Part shown: positions 23,801-39,296 of the stretch, in pieces | How positions within the stretch are numbered: position 1 is the first letter of the stretch | Layout of the letters: every line of letters begins with the position of its first letter | Source of the DNA: Tubiluchus corallicola | Lineage: Eukaryota; Priapulida; Priapulimorpha; Priapulimorphida; Tubiluchidae | DNA: 64,000 bases | NCBI GenBank assembly: GCA_030141605.1 | Contig: JAQGDQ010000722.1 | Location: 43,630-107,629, forward strand | Reading direction: 5' to 3' | Notes under the pieces: model-generated | Seen by the model: only the letters and a program-made list of their open reading frames with translations | Databases searched by the model: none | Told to the model about the DNA's origin: nothing | Made by a program: the position numbers and the translations under genes

Positions 23801-26800
23801 ACTACAATAGGCAATGAAGGCAATACATGACTAACCATACGTATTCAAACGCATCTCACAGTCTGTGAGCAGTCTTGTGAATTCCTTGATTTGTGAAGCC
23901 ATGTGCAGGGTCATCGTTGCCCGGCTTCAAATACATGCGCCAAGAGAGTAGCTTTACCTAGCTTCTTTTAACATGTATGTAACACAACAAACATATTGAC
24001 TAGGGGATGACATTATTATAAGCGAAAAACAATGGCAGCTCTAATGAACAAGATCGAAACTGGACTAAATAATTGATGGACTAAAGTTTTATACAATTTG
24101 GTTATAGGCATTCAAGGTAGAGAGGTCACAGTTTTGTAATCAATTTGGCAAACTCAAATTCAACCAATTTTTGTATACATAACAAGCGTAAAGGTCCACA
24201 TACTTCTTTTAATTATGTAATAATTTTAGTTGATGACAACAGTAGAGGTATAAAAATATGTTGGGTTTGCTCAATGTAGCAACCTCTATTGATAAAAATG
24301 GCTCATTAAAAGAGGTGCCCTTTTAACTATTTAAGTCACAATTTGAGCGATGCACGGTCAAGTTTATTTTATTTTATTTTATTTTGTTTTCGTTAATTTT
24401 ATCTTATTCTATTTAAATGAAGTCTGAGTTTACATATCAGTTAATGCGATTTCTAGTTAAAAGCCTATAATTATACATATCTGCCAAAAAATCAAGGAAT
24501 AAGAATAGTTAAGCGCAAAACTCATAATCTAAAGCAAAATAATTTCTAAAAAGCTGATGATATTATTTTTGTGTGCTTTCAATTTACCTACAAGATGAAT
24601 ACTTAAAGGAGAAGACAAGGGAATTTTGAAGTATAACCTAAAGAATTTTCCATACAAAGTTATAATACTTATCTGTTTGAAAGTCTTTTGTAATTGGAAA
24701 AGAAAATACTTAATCAGTTAAAATATTCGCGCCACCTGGTGAAACAGAATTGCATCGCCACCCCATTGTGCGCCACTGATTCACCAAAAAAAATATTTTT
24801 GTTCTTATTGACAAAAATGTAATTTATACTTTTGTTTAGTTGGACACCAGTGTGTTACGAGTCTTTGATTATTTTTTCAAATTGTACCCAATGTTATCTA
24901 AACTTGTTTCAAACGACTTATTGTTAAAATGGCCTAATGGTCATCGCGGGAGTTTAAATTTACAAATTTTATACAGCGTTACCACAAACGTAAGTCTTGT
25001 ATGCAATAAGTCAGCATATAAGTGATATAAAATTTCAAGGCGAATTTTTTAAACCTTATTTATCAATTGTGCTTTTTTAAATTCAATTTTCAAACGTTTT
25101 TACCTGTGTTTCATAATACCGAACCATAGCAAAACCTAAGATGTACAGGTCAGGTTATTATAATGCCTACTGTCTTCATTTCAATTTACTAGCACAAATT
25201 ATGTATGAATTGCAAAACGTAACCTATACCTAAGAAATACCTTTCGCACAGGTAGTTATCTAAAACATTTTTCTTTGTTTTCGTTATTTCTATTAAACTA
25301 TACTGTATTTCAGGCAATATTCTTAGTATTAGTTTTATCTATAGATAAATCTCGTTAAACACCTACGTGTTTTTTTCCAAATTCCTTGAAACGCAGTTCC
25401 TCTGATGCTTACGATGCTTTTGTTGTTCGGCAAAACAAAGTTTCAAACAGCACCACAGAGACGACTCTTCACTTCTTCATGTTTACTCACGTTTGTACTG
25501 AGCTTCTCCCCCGAGTTGTCGTCAGTTTACGCCTCTGCGCGCCACGTCGTGGGCTTAAATAATAAGCTCAGTTGTTGCATAATTCAGAAACTCGAGTGTC
25601 AGACTAGGGCAGGAGTTCCTGATCTACTAAGTCTAAATTACTCCTGATGTGGGTGAATTGAAGAACCATTTTGAGATTAAAGGAAAAGTCAACGGCCAGT
25701 GCATTTTAACATACAATAACATACTATTAGGGGGAGTAAAAGTATTGAAAGTCCTTCAAGTGCAAAAAGTATCGTTCTTTTTTTGCCTGCCGCCTGACGT
25801 CTGTGGCCATGACGTCATCAGGGCTTTAAAGCGATTTTATAAATTGCTCAAGGACTTGTCACACTTTCTGAAATTTTTCTCAAGCATCAAAATAAATCCC
25901 ACCTTTACCTTTTCTTTTAACCCTTTCATACCCATTGTATCCAATGGGATACGAGAATATTTTCTGCCTTTAAAATTAATAAAATTTTAAAACTGACAGT
26001 TATTTGATCTGTTAATAGTTATTTTGATTTAAGCCAATAACAATAGACTACAAAAGGTGATAAAATGGCAAACTAGAAAATCTACATCGCATAAAAAAAC
26101 TGCGCAAGGTACAGTACTTTAGAGACGACTTTGTACAGATCAGCATAGCATACATACTAAATGTCTTAAATACTTTAAAAAATTATCAGCAGTTGCAAAA
26201 TGAAGCACATTTTTTGCTTTTGTTCTGGTTTTTAAAAAGTCGGACTTTGTTTTTTACACATGACAAAGTAACCGTGACTCAGACCCAAATCCATTTCCAT
26301 GATCTGTTAAAATTAGCGTGATTTTTTGTGATCTGAACGTCTTACTCTGCCACTTGTCCAACTACAGGCTTGTTATTTAATAAGACCACAGAAGCAGTAA
26401 TATTAGATAATGGCAAGAAATTGAAAATTCAAAAGAGCTCATTTAAATAGGTTTGGTTTAGTTTGCATAATTTGCGTCTTTTATGTGAGTTTACATAATA
26501 TACTTTTTTTCGTAAGCGGGAAGGGTTTACGCGAATTTACCTACCTGAATCAGGTGAAATTAGGCGTTAATAACTGTGTGGTCACAGGCAGGACCAAAGT
26601 TAAATGACGTTAAGAATGGTCAGTGACCAGATGATGATATTGAACTGAATAATCGCTCTGGACAGTTTCAATTGCTGATTTTGTATTTTTTTACCTCGCA
26701 TGAGGAGATTATATTTACGTCCAGATGTGGCTAAAACACTCTATCGCTTGAGTGTCTTATCTGAGAGGCATAGATTTCATAACCCGCGTGATTCCGGTCG

Positions 26801-26863
26801 CGCCATAATCATCCACAATTCCACATTCACTCGACTACTGAATACTGGTTTCCAGCTTGTAGT

Positions 26864-26911
26864 GAGTAAGCAAGTAAGTAAGTAAGCAAGCAAGTAAGTA
26901 AGTAGTAAGTA

Positions 26912-26944
<33 letters not shown>

Positions 26945-26985
26945 TCAAGCAAGCAAGCAAGCAAGTAAGTAAAGTAAGTAAGTTA
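26864..26985. repeat. (AAGT/AAGC)n microsatellite
   Basis: Tetranucleotide array alternating between AAGT-rich and AAGC-rich blocks. Confidence 0.95.
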
Positions 26986-28445
26986 AAATTTACAAAGATT
27001 ATAAGACATACTTAATAAAATGAGTGTTTACAAGTTAGAATTGTTGTTAAAATGCAGCGAATCGCCTGTACAATGTCCGTCATAGTGGAACAAGTAGTAT
27101 AAAAAGGTTAGCCTTAGTTGTGTTGAATGTTGTGTTGAAGTGGTAATACTGAGAATAAAGAGTTCACACAGAGAGATTTTCATGTTGCTTTCGGGATTCT
27201 CTGTCCTTGCGTGTTCGATTTATGCTTTATACTTTCCACAAAAGGCTGTGCCCATGGGAATTCCCATTATACTCGTATCTTTATGACTAGCCTGATTATG
27301 GTACAATATATCAATATTATACACCAGTAGTATTATATGTCAGCAATATCACCTCTCGGTTTGTTTAACATCTGGCGCGTGGTAGTCTAAGAAATAAGAA
27401 ATAAATTGTTTAATAAGAAATGGGCGTTAGTTTTCCAATTCCAAGGATTTCCAGACTTTCGTCCTTTTCCAAACAAAATGCCTTCCAGTGATTTATTACC
27501 TGACTGAAAGGCCCACAAATATATGTTTCCAGAAACCTTAAAACTCATTTCAATCTCATTTTAATTTACTGTCCAAAATATACACTTTCTTGCCTACAAA
27601 TATTAGCAAATTGTTTCTTATATTTGAATAATTAGCTTAGAAAGTTAATTAATGGCAACCGAACACAGCTATTGCTTACGTCAGAAGCTAACCATAGTTT
27701 GTGCAATGGCAGGCATCTCCCTTGCGCGTCAAACGCGTTTGCGTTTGTGTTTCAGTGCTGCTTAAGCGCGTAATGTCACGAAAATGAGCTCTACGTCATA
27801 TAATGTCAGAAACTAACACTGCAGTTCATGATCATAGTTATCACGCTACCGCCTTCTATTTGTCACTGAGCCGAGCGTAGCTTTGAAAGTTTAGCAAAAT
27901 TTGAGCATCTGAGGTAATTATTATTTAATCTAAGCTTTGATTTAAAAAAAGCCATTGTAGTTTTCAATATTTTAGAGCATTCCGTATTCTGAACTAATGT
28001 TTACACAATCGTCCGGTTTTCCTTTAATGGAATTTTATTCACATAAATGACTCTAACAGGCATTTCATATGCAGCGTAATTTATCCTTATTCTTTTGTAA
28101 TAAGCGTGATAATAATGATAAGTCATAAATTCTTAATGCCAAAAACAGTTACTGTATATTAACAATATCACACAATGAAACCTCTTTATTGAAAATGTAA
28201 CGTAATGAAAGTCTTACAAGCTGTACACAGCATAACTGTGCAGGGTGCAACGAACTATTCTGTCCAAGTTTAGGGTCTCTCAGACAACTCTGATTTCTCC
28301 ACTTGAAATCCTGAACTTTCATACCTACAAGAGCTTCGGTAAGCGGTGAAAGAACCACCAGTGAAAGTGCTGACAGCAACTTTAGTGTATTTGCAACTTC
28401 TATTTACCGTTAATATTTAATTTAATAACTGATAATTTTTGATGT

Positions 28446-28599
<154 letters not shown>

Positions 28600-30209
28600 T
28601 TATACTTTTTTATTTTATTTTTATTTAAACTTTGTTTTGTACATTAAACAAGTGGATAGCGTTGTAAGAAAAGCTAGAACACTTAGCTGTACACAAGACC
28701 AGAAGATAAACTCACAATAAAAGACTAATACACAAAACTAACACAAAAAATTAATCAAATGCTTTAAAGAACCATTAACAACAAGTCGTTTTTATTAAGT
28801 AGATTTGAGGACAGAGTTTTTTGGAAATAATTTGAAAACGTCGTCTTGTAAAAGTACTTTGTAAAAATTACGAAATTACGGTACAGTATTTTTTCAACAG
28901 TACGGTGCGGTACGGTACGAAATTGCGGTATTTTTTCGTACCTTTTCCATAACATTTATCCCCAGTTTCTTGTAACGTTTCTATTGGCCAGCAACTTAGG
29001 GTGAGGACTTATTTTGCTCATGTGTGGGACTTACTGTTCTCCCCTAATTAACACAATTATAAAAAGAAAACAAGGACAAGTCATTAATGACTGGTTTCGA
29101 AATAACCCAATCATTGCAGCAGCATTATTGTAATCAAAAACGTCATGCAGGTGCGCTAATATCCCCGAAGTCTAAGCCACAAATAGATGTACTATTTTAG
29201 AATGAGTGTTTTTCAGCATACTGTGAAGGTCTGTTGTATCAAGAACCACCTTCAGTAAAACTAGATGTTTTGGTTACCTGGTAATCAGTGTCAGTAGTAC
29301 ATCTGTAAATACAAGATACTATTTTTAAACTTTTTTATTGCACCTAATAAAGTTAAACTTGGAATACATCTTAAGAATTTTTAGAATTTCAATTTTTGTT
29401 TTATATATTTTTTAATTATTTCTTAATTTATACCAGTATCAAATTATTCAATGCTCAAAAAACAGTATTTTTGGTCTGTGAGTATAAGGTACTTACATAT
29501 ATAATACAGATCTTTACAGTTTAGCCTCTGGATAATATATTGTTATAATATAATTGTCTCAATACAAAGCAAAATATGTCTCGAACGGTTTTCGGTTCAC
29601 ATTTGCGTGGTCTGCTAATTTTTATTTGACGGTCATTTCACCCTTTTCTTTTGTCTTTTCAGATGAATTTTTAGCTAGTGGTCCTTTTTCCGTGGCGGTT
29701 CTTCAATTTATGGCTCCTTTGACCTTATCCATATAGTGTGCACAGTAAGTTTCATTTTCCCTCCACTCTACAAAACAGACTTTTTACATAAAATAAAAAC
29801 CGCTCGAAATTTTTCATCTTTGCAGGCTTTTTCCACACAGAGCTTGTCTTAGCAATAACGCTGTAAATAATCAAGAGCAAACATTTTAATGGTCGTCGTT
29901 GAATAAGAAATTTAAGCAAGTTTAAATAACGTTGCGTAAAGTTCGAGAAAATAGTTAAAACATTGGTAGCGCGCATTTCACTAACCAGTAAAAGCATGAA
30001 TTATTTTACCTTGTCAATAAGATTAGCAATATGTTTTTTTGAACCATTGACGTTTTTTAGTTCGCACTAATGGTGTTTTGGCACTAGTGCGAGCATTTTA
30101 AATTACTGGGAATATTCTTTTCGAATTACATATGTTTTTCAAACAGGTAAGCATAATGTTAAATATGTAATATATAACTTTGTTATGTTTTGGGACATAC
30201 TTTTAAATA

Positions 30210-30655
30210 CTTCCAAATCTTGGTAGACTCGTCACAGAGATAACCTCAACAGGAAGCATATTCCACATCTTTGAAACTTTGCAATGAAAAGTTGCATCTC
30301 CCAAAACACTTTTTGCGCTGATAATTGTTCATCATGTGCTGTCTCCTTCTACTGGAGATTGATACAAGGAAAAATCACCTTTTCTATCAGAGTATACATT
30401 CTTCTAAAATTCACATATGCCGTCTGTCAAACGTCGATACCGCAAATGGCAAACTTCATAAGGATCGTCAGCCGATATCGGCAAATATCTTTTTTGTACA
30501 GATTCCAGTTCTAGAACTTGCTTTGTCTATAAGGATTGAATGTTGGGTCAATAAAATTACTAGACAGTTAGTTGGAGATGTTACATTCATGGCCTATGGG
30601 TTCCACACCGGGTTGACATACTGTAGATGTGGCCTCACTATTGTTTTATAATATT
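30210..30655 (-). mobile_element. CR1/Jockey-like LINE 3' fossil
   Basis: On the minus strand, pieces of the reverse-transcriptase C-terminus appear in order across frames: YYKTIVRPHLQYVNPVWNP, DDPYEVCHLRYRRLTDGI, and KMWNMLPVEVISVTSLPRF. These are the usual VRPHLEY...W, YRRLRGD and WN.LP..V segments. Frameshifts and stops separate them, so it is an old 5'-truncated copy. Confidence 0.7.
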
Positions 30656-30795
30656 ATATTGGCCCATAAAGTTGGGTGATCTGTTCTTAATACATCTGCG
30701 AATCTAACAAATTTTATTGTTGGCCTTTAAAGTACACATACGGATAAGGCTGTGCGTCCCAATGCAGAATTTATAACACACTTTGATTAAGGTGT

Positions 30796-30873
30796 ATATA
30801 TATATGTGTGTGTGTATGTGTGTGTGTATGTTTGTGCGTGTGCGTGTGCGTGTGCGTGCGTGCGTGCGTGCGT

Positions 30874-30905
<32 letters not shown>

Positions 30906-30935
30906 ATAAATAGATAGATTGATAGATAGATAGAT
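30796..30935. repeat. compound (GT)n-(GTGC)n-(GATA)n microsatellite
   Basis: GT, GTGC and GT blocks followed by a short TAGA run, beside the LINE fossil at 30210-30655. Confidence 0.95.
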
Positions 30936-31109
30936 CTTGTTTATATATTTCCAGCTGTTACGGTGTGATTTTTTGCACTTGTGCAAGTCATTTGAACTTT
31001 AGCGTTGTTTTTGCATCCACTGGCTGAACCATACATGACAAGTGCAGTATGTAAAAAGTTCTTTTCATAATGATGATCTTAATGATTAACTTAATATTGG
31101 TAATTTCGG

Positions 31110-31268
<159 letters not shown>

Positions 31269-32149
31269 TACTAAGTGCTGGCATATACGTATGATAACCT
31301 ATATAAACACATCAGTTCTGGATAATGCATGTATTGTCGTTTGTGACCTTGCAATATTTACACTCTACTGCTCTAGCTGTTGGCCAGTAACTCATTGTAA
31401 TAAAATTTATTAATGTTGACAGTTGGCTGACTGAAAAGTTGACTGGATCATAGCAACACATTACGCAGAAACAAGATGAAGTGCCGCCCGGGTATTTTAT
31501 CATTAATTTTTATTTATTAATAACCCGGTACGCTTAGCACATCCCAATGAGTATTGTATTGTGCAATGTATGCGGGAGAATTTATTAAGAGTTTTAAATG
31601 CAAAGAATTAAGCTGTAGCAAGTTTACAAAAATGTCTTTATGATAACTTCGCAAAAAGGCATATTGTTGAGCATGCCTTTGATTAATAATAAAATACCCA
31701 GTTTGGTTTTGAATCGAATCAAGGTTTTGCGCCAATTAATACGTTGTTATCACCAGACTTCTATCATTAAATACTAATAGGGTTTGTTTGTATACTCTGA
31801 CATTTATAATTATGATTGAATGGCAGTTTTTTGAGAAACATTAGTGTCCATACAAGGCAAACCTGAGTAGTAGCCGTATAAGTGATTAAAATTTTATCAC
31901 GTGTCTTTCTCTTACCGATGTTATCATTACCGTCATCGTCATCATGGGTGTAAGTAACATCACAGGTTGGTTGCCATTATTTCAGGCAGCTGCTTAGAAG
32001 CCTAAGATAGACTATAGTATCAAGTAGTGATTTATCTGTAGTTTTAACTGATGGAAAGAAGGAATTAATTAACACAAATGATAGAATATTAATTGTGAAA
32101 TGAACCCTCAATTATTATATTGTGAAATTAAATTATCAGAAATGAAGGA

Positions 32150-32240
32150 AAATGCGAAAAGGTCGGAATTGAGTTTGGATTCGAACCAGAGACCTATCGG
32201 GTACAAGTAAGGTCGCATTTCAGATTTTTTCCGGAAGGCG
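32150..32240 (-). mobile_element. tRNA-like SINE fragment
   Basis: On the minus strand a perfect box B, GGTTCGAATCC (32188-32178), has a T-stem pairing 4 of 5 bases. GACCT/AGGTC upstream is a short inverted repeat. No cloverleaf forms. Confidence 0.4.
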
Positions 32241-34448
32241 GGATTTTCTCAGTTAGACTGATGTTTCACTCACTTCTTCGAAAACTTTGTTGAATTTGAT
32301 TCTAGAAAAAAGGTAATAAGAATTTAAAATATATTGTAATATTAGAAACACCAGAAAAAAGTTTTAAAACGCACATAAACATGACATGACACATAAACGT
32401 GGTAACATGACATAAGTGTCTTTGTGGTACATCACACAATAATGATAATATCAACCATTCTGGAATGCGAAGCACTGGGTTACTCGCTCGCCGTATACGC
32501 AAGCTAGACACAAGCGCACGTATGTTTTCGTTGCAGGTGTTTGCAAGATGTACAAACTTTAGTAAAATGCTATGTTTCGGATGATGCCCTTCGTCGGTTC
32601 CTTTAAGTCAGTCAGAATTTTTTCTGCAATAGTGCTCAATTGCGGTGTTATAATATAAAGAAAAAGCCACCCAAACAATGTACAAAACAATAACAACAAA
32701 AATATGTTGCTGGGTGTTGAAACTCTCAGAAATGATGCTAATAAATCCACTGATAATCAATAATTCGCGAACATTTTACGTAGTTTACTTTCTGGTGAAT
32801 GATGGTAATAAAGTGTTAAAATTTTACATAGTCTGCTTGCTGCTCCCAAAATGATGATAATAAGCAACTTTGCTGTCAGCAGATTATAGATACGCGTTTG
32901 CAGTTGCCATAGATCCAAATTTTTGTGATCATTTCCTGCGTATTGTTTGCCTCACAATGAGGAAATGGCAAAGTTTTGTATTACATGAACAACCGGCATC
33001 ATAGCGAAAAGACGGTTTTATAGAGCTATGAGCAAGAGAGTAATTCAACAATAACCACTTTGTTGTTTGCATATTGCGCAATTGCATTGATAATAGAGTT
33101 TAAAAGTGAGAATAAGTGTGGCAGAGGTTGTCGTCCACATCTTAACAACAAAGGAAAATCTCGAAAATAGCAAAATAACTTTAAGATCTAATGTTCCACA
33201 CTATAGAAAAAGTATTAAAAGCAATTTTCTGTTAACGGTTTTAATGGATTCTCTGCTAAGAAGTGTTGCGTTTTATTGAACAATTAGAGGACTACCCTCA
33301 TTAATTAAATTTTTACCATACGATGAAATACTTTAATATCAGGTTGCGATAATGAAGATTTACACAGAATTTTATGCGCCCGACTGCTACAATTTCAGTC
33401 ATATTGCATGCTGCACAGCGTAATGCTAGCAGGGCGTAATACTCACTCTCCCGATATTAAACATAGTTTCAATAATAAGTACAATAATTCGTAATACAAG
33501 TTTTATACTGAAATTTTAAAAGTGATATCATTTTATGGGTAAGCTGTTGTCACCATTATTAATTATTACTAACACGAGTTTTATTGTTTAACAAGTCATG
33601 GAGTAACTGTAGTGTACTGAAAAAGCAAAATCGTTCGCTTAATTAAAGGGGAACCGGACCCAATTTTAAACGAAAAATAAGCGAATGTATAAAATATTGA
33701 AAGAGAATATAATTGTTTTACGTATAAGAATGACATACGTGAAAGAAATACTACCACAGAAGTTTACTTTCATGTTCACTCGGTGTTACTGCATATCGCA
33801 TTTGCTAGTTTGATGGACATAGCGCCTGTATCTCGGAAACGCGTTGCACAAAAAAACGGCACTGTACCTCTCATTCTTTCTGACGTAGCACACATTAGTA
33901 GTGAAATTGCATAACGATACACCGGTAAGGTTTGAATTCAAATTTTTAAACATAAATTTGCTCAGCTTTTGGGTATCACAGTTAAAGTTGTACGGTAGCA
34001 TTGTATTTCAAATTTCACTTTTACAAACAAGTGCAACACACTCGCGGAAAGATACTACCGTTAAAAATTATGTCTTGTTCTCACGACATCGCTTGTTGAG
34101 TTCGCTTGCCCTTAGTTAAGTTTTTAAGCTATCATCTAATTATCAGAAACATTATATGTGTGAATGTTGCCATTATTATAAGTGTTAAAATGTATATACA
34201 TTTTATCGTACTTCAAAACACAACAGAATATAAAAAATCATCCTGTTTTCCTTTAAACAAAAAGACGTAATGTTTATGTATATGGACGACGATAGACAAT
34301 TAGTGAAAATTTGTGTAAATTCATGGACAGTTACACTGTTTTAAACAAACGCGTCACACGCAAGCGACTCCACAAATGCAAGAAAGCGTAAGCATAAGCA
34401 ATGGACAAGTAAAATTACGGAAACTGCGCTACAGTAAAATCGCACAAC

Positions 34449-34620
<172 letters not shown>

Positions 34621-35310
34621 TGTATCTTTCTCTCAACGTCATAATATACGAAACATAGTCGTGCATTAGATTTGGTTCAAGCTCATGGTTATACCTTAGA
34701 AATACAGTTTAATAGCGCTGTCATAGCCAGAAATGAATAGCACTTACGTTTTTTACCGACAGATGACACCACTAAGCTATTGCACACGCACATGCACGGT
34801 TACTGCTCACTAGTTCAGTCTCAGACTTCCAAACATGACGGTCCATGTTAATAACTAAGCACGGACAATCTAGCTAAACTAAAAAGTTGAATTGTCTTCA
34901 GAATTTATAAAAATCACAAGTTTTGTCTTTACTTTTTATTTTTATTTATTTATTTATATTTTTTTGTTGGGAGGAGCAAATATTTCAATTAGTCTAACCT
35001 GTGGCAACTGAAAAAACTGCAGCGAACTAAATGAATCTTATACATTTTAAGACGCGAATCTGCGGCCCATGAGGTTTTTTTGACGTCCATCCTCAGTGAG
35101 CTAAGCAGGCACTGCACTGACATGGCGCCTGTACTCACATTTGAAACCCGTTACATATTAGTTGTTATAGGCTCATAAAAAGCACATGTGGAAGTCAGAG
35201 ATTTGGGAAATCACTCCAAATCAGGCTAGCTGAATTTTAGCAGCTCTTCTTTTATTTAGTTGAACTAAACAAAAATATTCGCTTTATAAGTTAGAATACA
35301 ATAGAGGGTG

Positions 35311-35429
35311 CTAGACTCCAGATGAGCCCATCCCATCTCTTATTGCTACGCCAGCTAAAAATGCCATGGCAAGGGCTTTGTAAATCCGAATATTCTTCCA
35401 TTTTTCGTGATATTCAACGACAGGTGGCA
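35311..35429 (-). CDS. possible terminal exon of a small membrane protein, unidentified
   Basis: The acceptor CATTTTGCTGCAG opens 38 codons (PPVVEYHEKWKNIRIYKALA, then MAFLAGVAIRDGMGSSGV) and a stop. The exon is more GC-rich than its neighbours and would encode one amphipathic-to-hydrophobic helix, reminiscent of small mitochondrial inner-membrane subunits. No upstream exon with a start codon could be joined, and no family match is claimed. Confidence 0.28.
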
Positions 35430-36576
35430 CTGCAGCAAAATGAAAGTACGTGACTTCGTCGTAGATGTATTTTGACTCTAAGACAGGATTTTTCATATAC
35501 TACCCCATTTTCAAGTACTGTAAAAAGTATGCATTTTAGCACCAATAATACTGCAAAAGCGTTTCTGGTAATTAAGTAACAGATTAAAATCTGAATTAAC
35601 CGCGGGCGAGCCCAATTATTGATAAAAAACATAATTTTCAACAGCAAAAACATCCCCATACCGCTGTGTTCACACATGACCTTTCGAACGTGAGCAGTAT
35701 ACGTCACAAACGAACACTTCTGAACTGAGCCTGCTTTTTGTTCAACGCGTTTCCGATATGCAGGCGCTAGTGCCCTTCTAACGAGCGAATGGTGAAATGC
35801 ACGTAACAGCGGAGAACTAGTGGCGCGAACGCGAAATTGCGTTAGCGTGGTAATAATTCTTTCACCTAAGCCATTTTTTAAAAAAAATGGTATGTTTCCA
35901 TTCAATATTTTAAAGAGTAGGTTGTTTTGACCTACATTGAGTTTAGAACCGGTTTTCCTTCAACGAGAGTTGCGTAGTTCTGCAGGAAACAGTTCTCAAT
36001 GATAAAACCAGCTTTTCAAGTCTTTTTTGCGAGGAAGAAACTGATATTTTGTTCTTTTCTATAACTTGAAGTGCTTTATAGCAAAAACATTTCTTGTAGT
36101 TGAGAGGAGTAAACTGCCTGTTAGTGAAACAACATACAAAATGTGTAAACCAAACGAAAATAATGAATACTTCATTTCAAAGTATTTATTTAGAAGCTGA
36201 TAAATAATTTCGTGTAATGAGTAACAAACATTTACTGACCTGATCAATTGATCATTAATGGTAGATGAAATTTGCTGTCGTCTAAATAAATGCCAACTCT
36301 TATATATTAGGATGGTTTGTGTGTATCGTGAAATTATCTCGGTTAAATTAATTAATTTAAATCTCATTATCTCATCGTATTTATGTTTATGTCACCGGCG
36401 TCCGCATGTTGTTTGTTCGTTGTCTCATCTATTACGTCATCTATTTCATAAAGCTCAACGAAGTATAAAAATTAAACAGACTCCTAATTTTCTCTTTGAC
36501 TTTCTCACTGGCTTTCCTTATATGTTATTTTTTCTTATTCACTCTTTTTTCAGTCTTCTCTTCCAACAATCTCTCC

Positions 36577-36730
<154 letters not shown>

Positions 36731-37339
36731 CTCTTTCTCGATTTCGATTCTAAGAAAAGACACGTTCAATTGACTTCGTGCCAGTTCGCATATATGACGT
36801 ACTACGCTTAGAATTAAATGCCATGCTTTATGATTCCATTTGTTTTCTCTAATTACCAGTATAAAACAGATTGCTCTAAAAAAACAAGAAATGACTTTCT
36901 CACATGCAAAGTACAATTGATAAAATAGATTTAAATCCATCAAACAAGTTTTTATTCGACGTCTGCAGGTGAAACTTTTTTATAAAGAGCGCAAGCAATG
37001 GTATTTCTTGCGAACTGCAACTTAATTGACGAAATAAATCAATTGTCTGTTCACTGGAGAAACCGATGTGGCATTTTCCAACTGAGAAACGTCCACGAAT
37101 CTATAGACGCGTGTAGCAAAGTTGCTGGTGGTGGTGAAGCCCTGATGGTGATATGTGTTGTAAAAACTTGGTTCATGAATAAGCTTTTGACCTACGCTCC
37201 TGTTTAAACGGGAAAGGAACATCTCTGTAATAATAGTATCTGTTATGTAGTTGTAGGATTGTTATTAACAGTCGGCAAAAAGCTCGTGAGCTTATGTTAA
37301 TTGTTTATCTAAAGCCGACTTTAAATAAAGATGATTATA

Positions 37340-37442
<103 letters not shown>

Positions 37443-37494
37443 ATATCAGCAGCGCCCACTATAAAATCAAGATGACGAAACGCTGTCTGATTCA

Positions 37495-38010
37495 CGGTGA
37501 AAAACTTGAAAGTTGCTTGCAACTTGAGCTGCTTACAACTTAACGAAGTCTTAAATTCAGTGAAAAGTTATTCGCTTTTCACTTTCACCATTATAAAGTG
37601 ATTCCATTACTCTTTAAAATCTATGAAACTTGAACTAGTTCCTGTTTTAAAAAGTTAATGTAACTACGAACTATAGTTACAGAGGGATTTGGCACTGAAA
37701 TATATGGTTTCGTTCCATTTGCCACTTAGACTTCGCTTTAATTTTTCTTACACTTTTGATCTTGCCTTCTTTGCCTAGGTAAGCCCATGCATTGAAAAAG
37801 CAAAATATGTTGCTATTAGGGATATTTGAAAGGTACTAGTAGTTATTTTTGCTCGTTTACCATGGATTATATTGGACATCATGCATGAAAACAATGCAGT
37901 GAACAGTAACTGAACTAAGTTCTTTTTGGTGCAAAGTAACTTGAAACGTTCAGTTACTAAAAAGTCAGGGAAACTAGAAACTTGGTTTAGCTCATTTCGT
38001 CACGGAGGAA
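37495..38010. mobile_element. hAT-like non-autonomous element with subterminal repeats (candidate)
   Basis: The segment is full of short direct and inverted copies of AACTTGAA, GAACTAGTTC/GAACTAAGTTC and AGTAACT/AGTTAC, concentrated at 37500-37690 and 37900-37990. Such subterminal arrays are typical of hAT ends. Exact termini were not located. Confidence 0.35.
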
Positions 38011-39296
38011 CTTAGAACTGCCATTAATTTCTGTTCTTGTCAGAGAATTTCGAACGTATTGGAACTAACCCTGAAGAAATTGTGGTGGTGATGGTTGCGG
38101 TGGTAAAAACAATGCCAACAGTGACAATACTTATTATTTCTGTTTAACGTGTTGTATGTTTCGTAATACTGTAACCACGGCATATTGCACAACAAATGAT
38201 ACAAAGACGTTTTTAAGCATCCACGGCCAACCGTTGAAGCTGATTTAGAAGCAAATGCAAACGTCTCAACTCAAGCGGCTTTTAACACAATTTCTAACTG
38301 GTGAAGCGAAAGTTTGTCTATGTAATGATTGTTATGTTATTTTTCACAAAAATTAATCACCGTCTATGTGAGCAAGACAATGTTGTCTTTAGAATAAGAC
38401 TAGATATACAAGACTTGGTGTCCCCTTTTCCAAATTCTGTAGCATCATGTCTTTGAGCCATATCTTAATGGACTCATTCAATCTTAGCGATAGCTAAGCT
38501 ACAATCTTGCCGAAATCTGAAAGTTAGGAGTTATCAAAAGACGCTTTTTCAAAGAAATGGCCATCTGTCTGACTTCAGTACACTATTTTCAGCGTATTCA
38601 GCGTAAACATCAATATACCATGTTCAAGTTCTATATTACAACATTGCCGTTTACAGTTTTCAAAAAACAAATAGGATTTTCTTTCAAACTGATGACGTTC
38701 ATTTATTATTTTTTGCGACAATCAGTATTAACAACAAGACTTAAGGCAGACATTGCAGGATACAAATGTGCAAAGCTTTTGTAGTTAAATATGTAATTAG
38801 TACTAATAATTAAAGTGGTTATGAACTTTAGGACGAGTTAAAAACAATAAGTTGCTCATGGGATGTTATTCTAATAAACATGTTAATAATGTAATATATA
38901 ACTAAGTGAAAAGTCCTTTATAACGAGGGTCAAAATGGGAGCCATGGTTGACTAACGATTTTTTTATTTTTTATTTTTTGTTTCCACATTGCCTTCCCAC
39001 CCAGCATAGAACCCTATTTCAATAATATCAATATTCTCGATTTCGTTTTCTCATACTTGATAACTAAAGATTAAAAACTTAAATAAATTAAAAGTCTATA
39101 TAGACGTGGATAAACCAGATAAAAGGAACACCTCCGTAATCGAACTGAATTATTTTTGAGTGTCAAAACGTCTTAGTGAGTGCGTTACTGGCTGGGAAGT
39201 GCGTAAATAAGTAGATTGTTATTATGAATACAGCGGTAGTCATGTAGTACGTAGAAATCCACTATGTACAGTAATCAGTTGAGTAGCTTGCAACGT

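Noticed and set aside
25405-25990. Two adjacent plus-strand frames with a TGACGTCA-containing stretch near 25811
   Set aside because: No domain, no shared frame, no splice support; probably decayed repeat.
28149-28379. Minus-strand frame starting like a signal peptide (LLSALSLVVLSPLTEALVG)
   Set aside because: Starts at TTG and the possible splice signals are weak; no downstream exon found.
32559-32750. Hydrophobic 63-codon minus frame
   Set aside because: Starts at GTG, no splice context, no family resemblance.
35414-35905. 163-codon minus frame with an Arg-rich, presequence-like part
   Set aside because: No ATG in the relevant part and no consistent junction to 35429; kept only as a remark.
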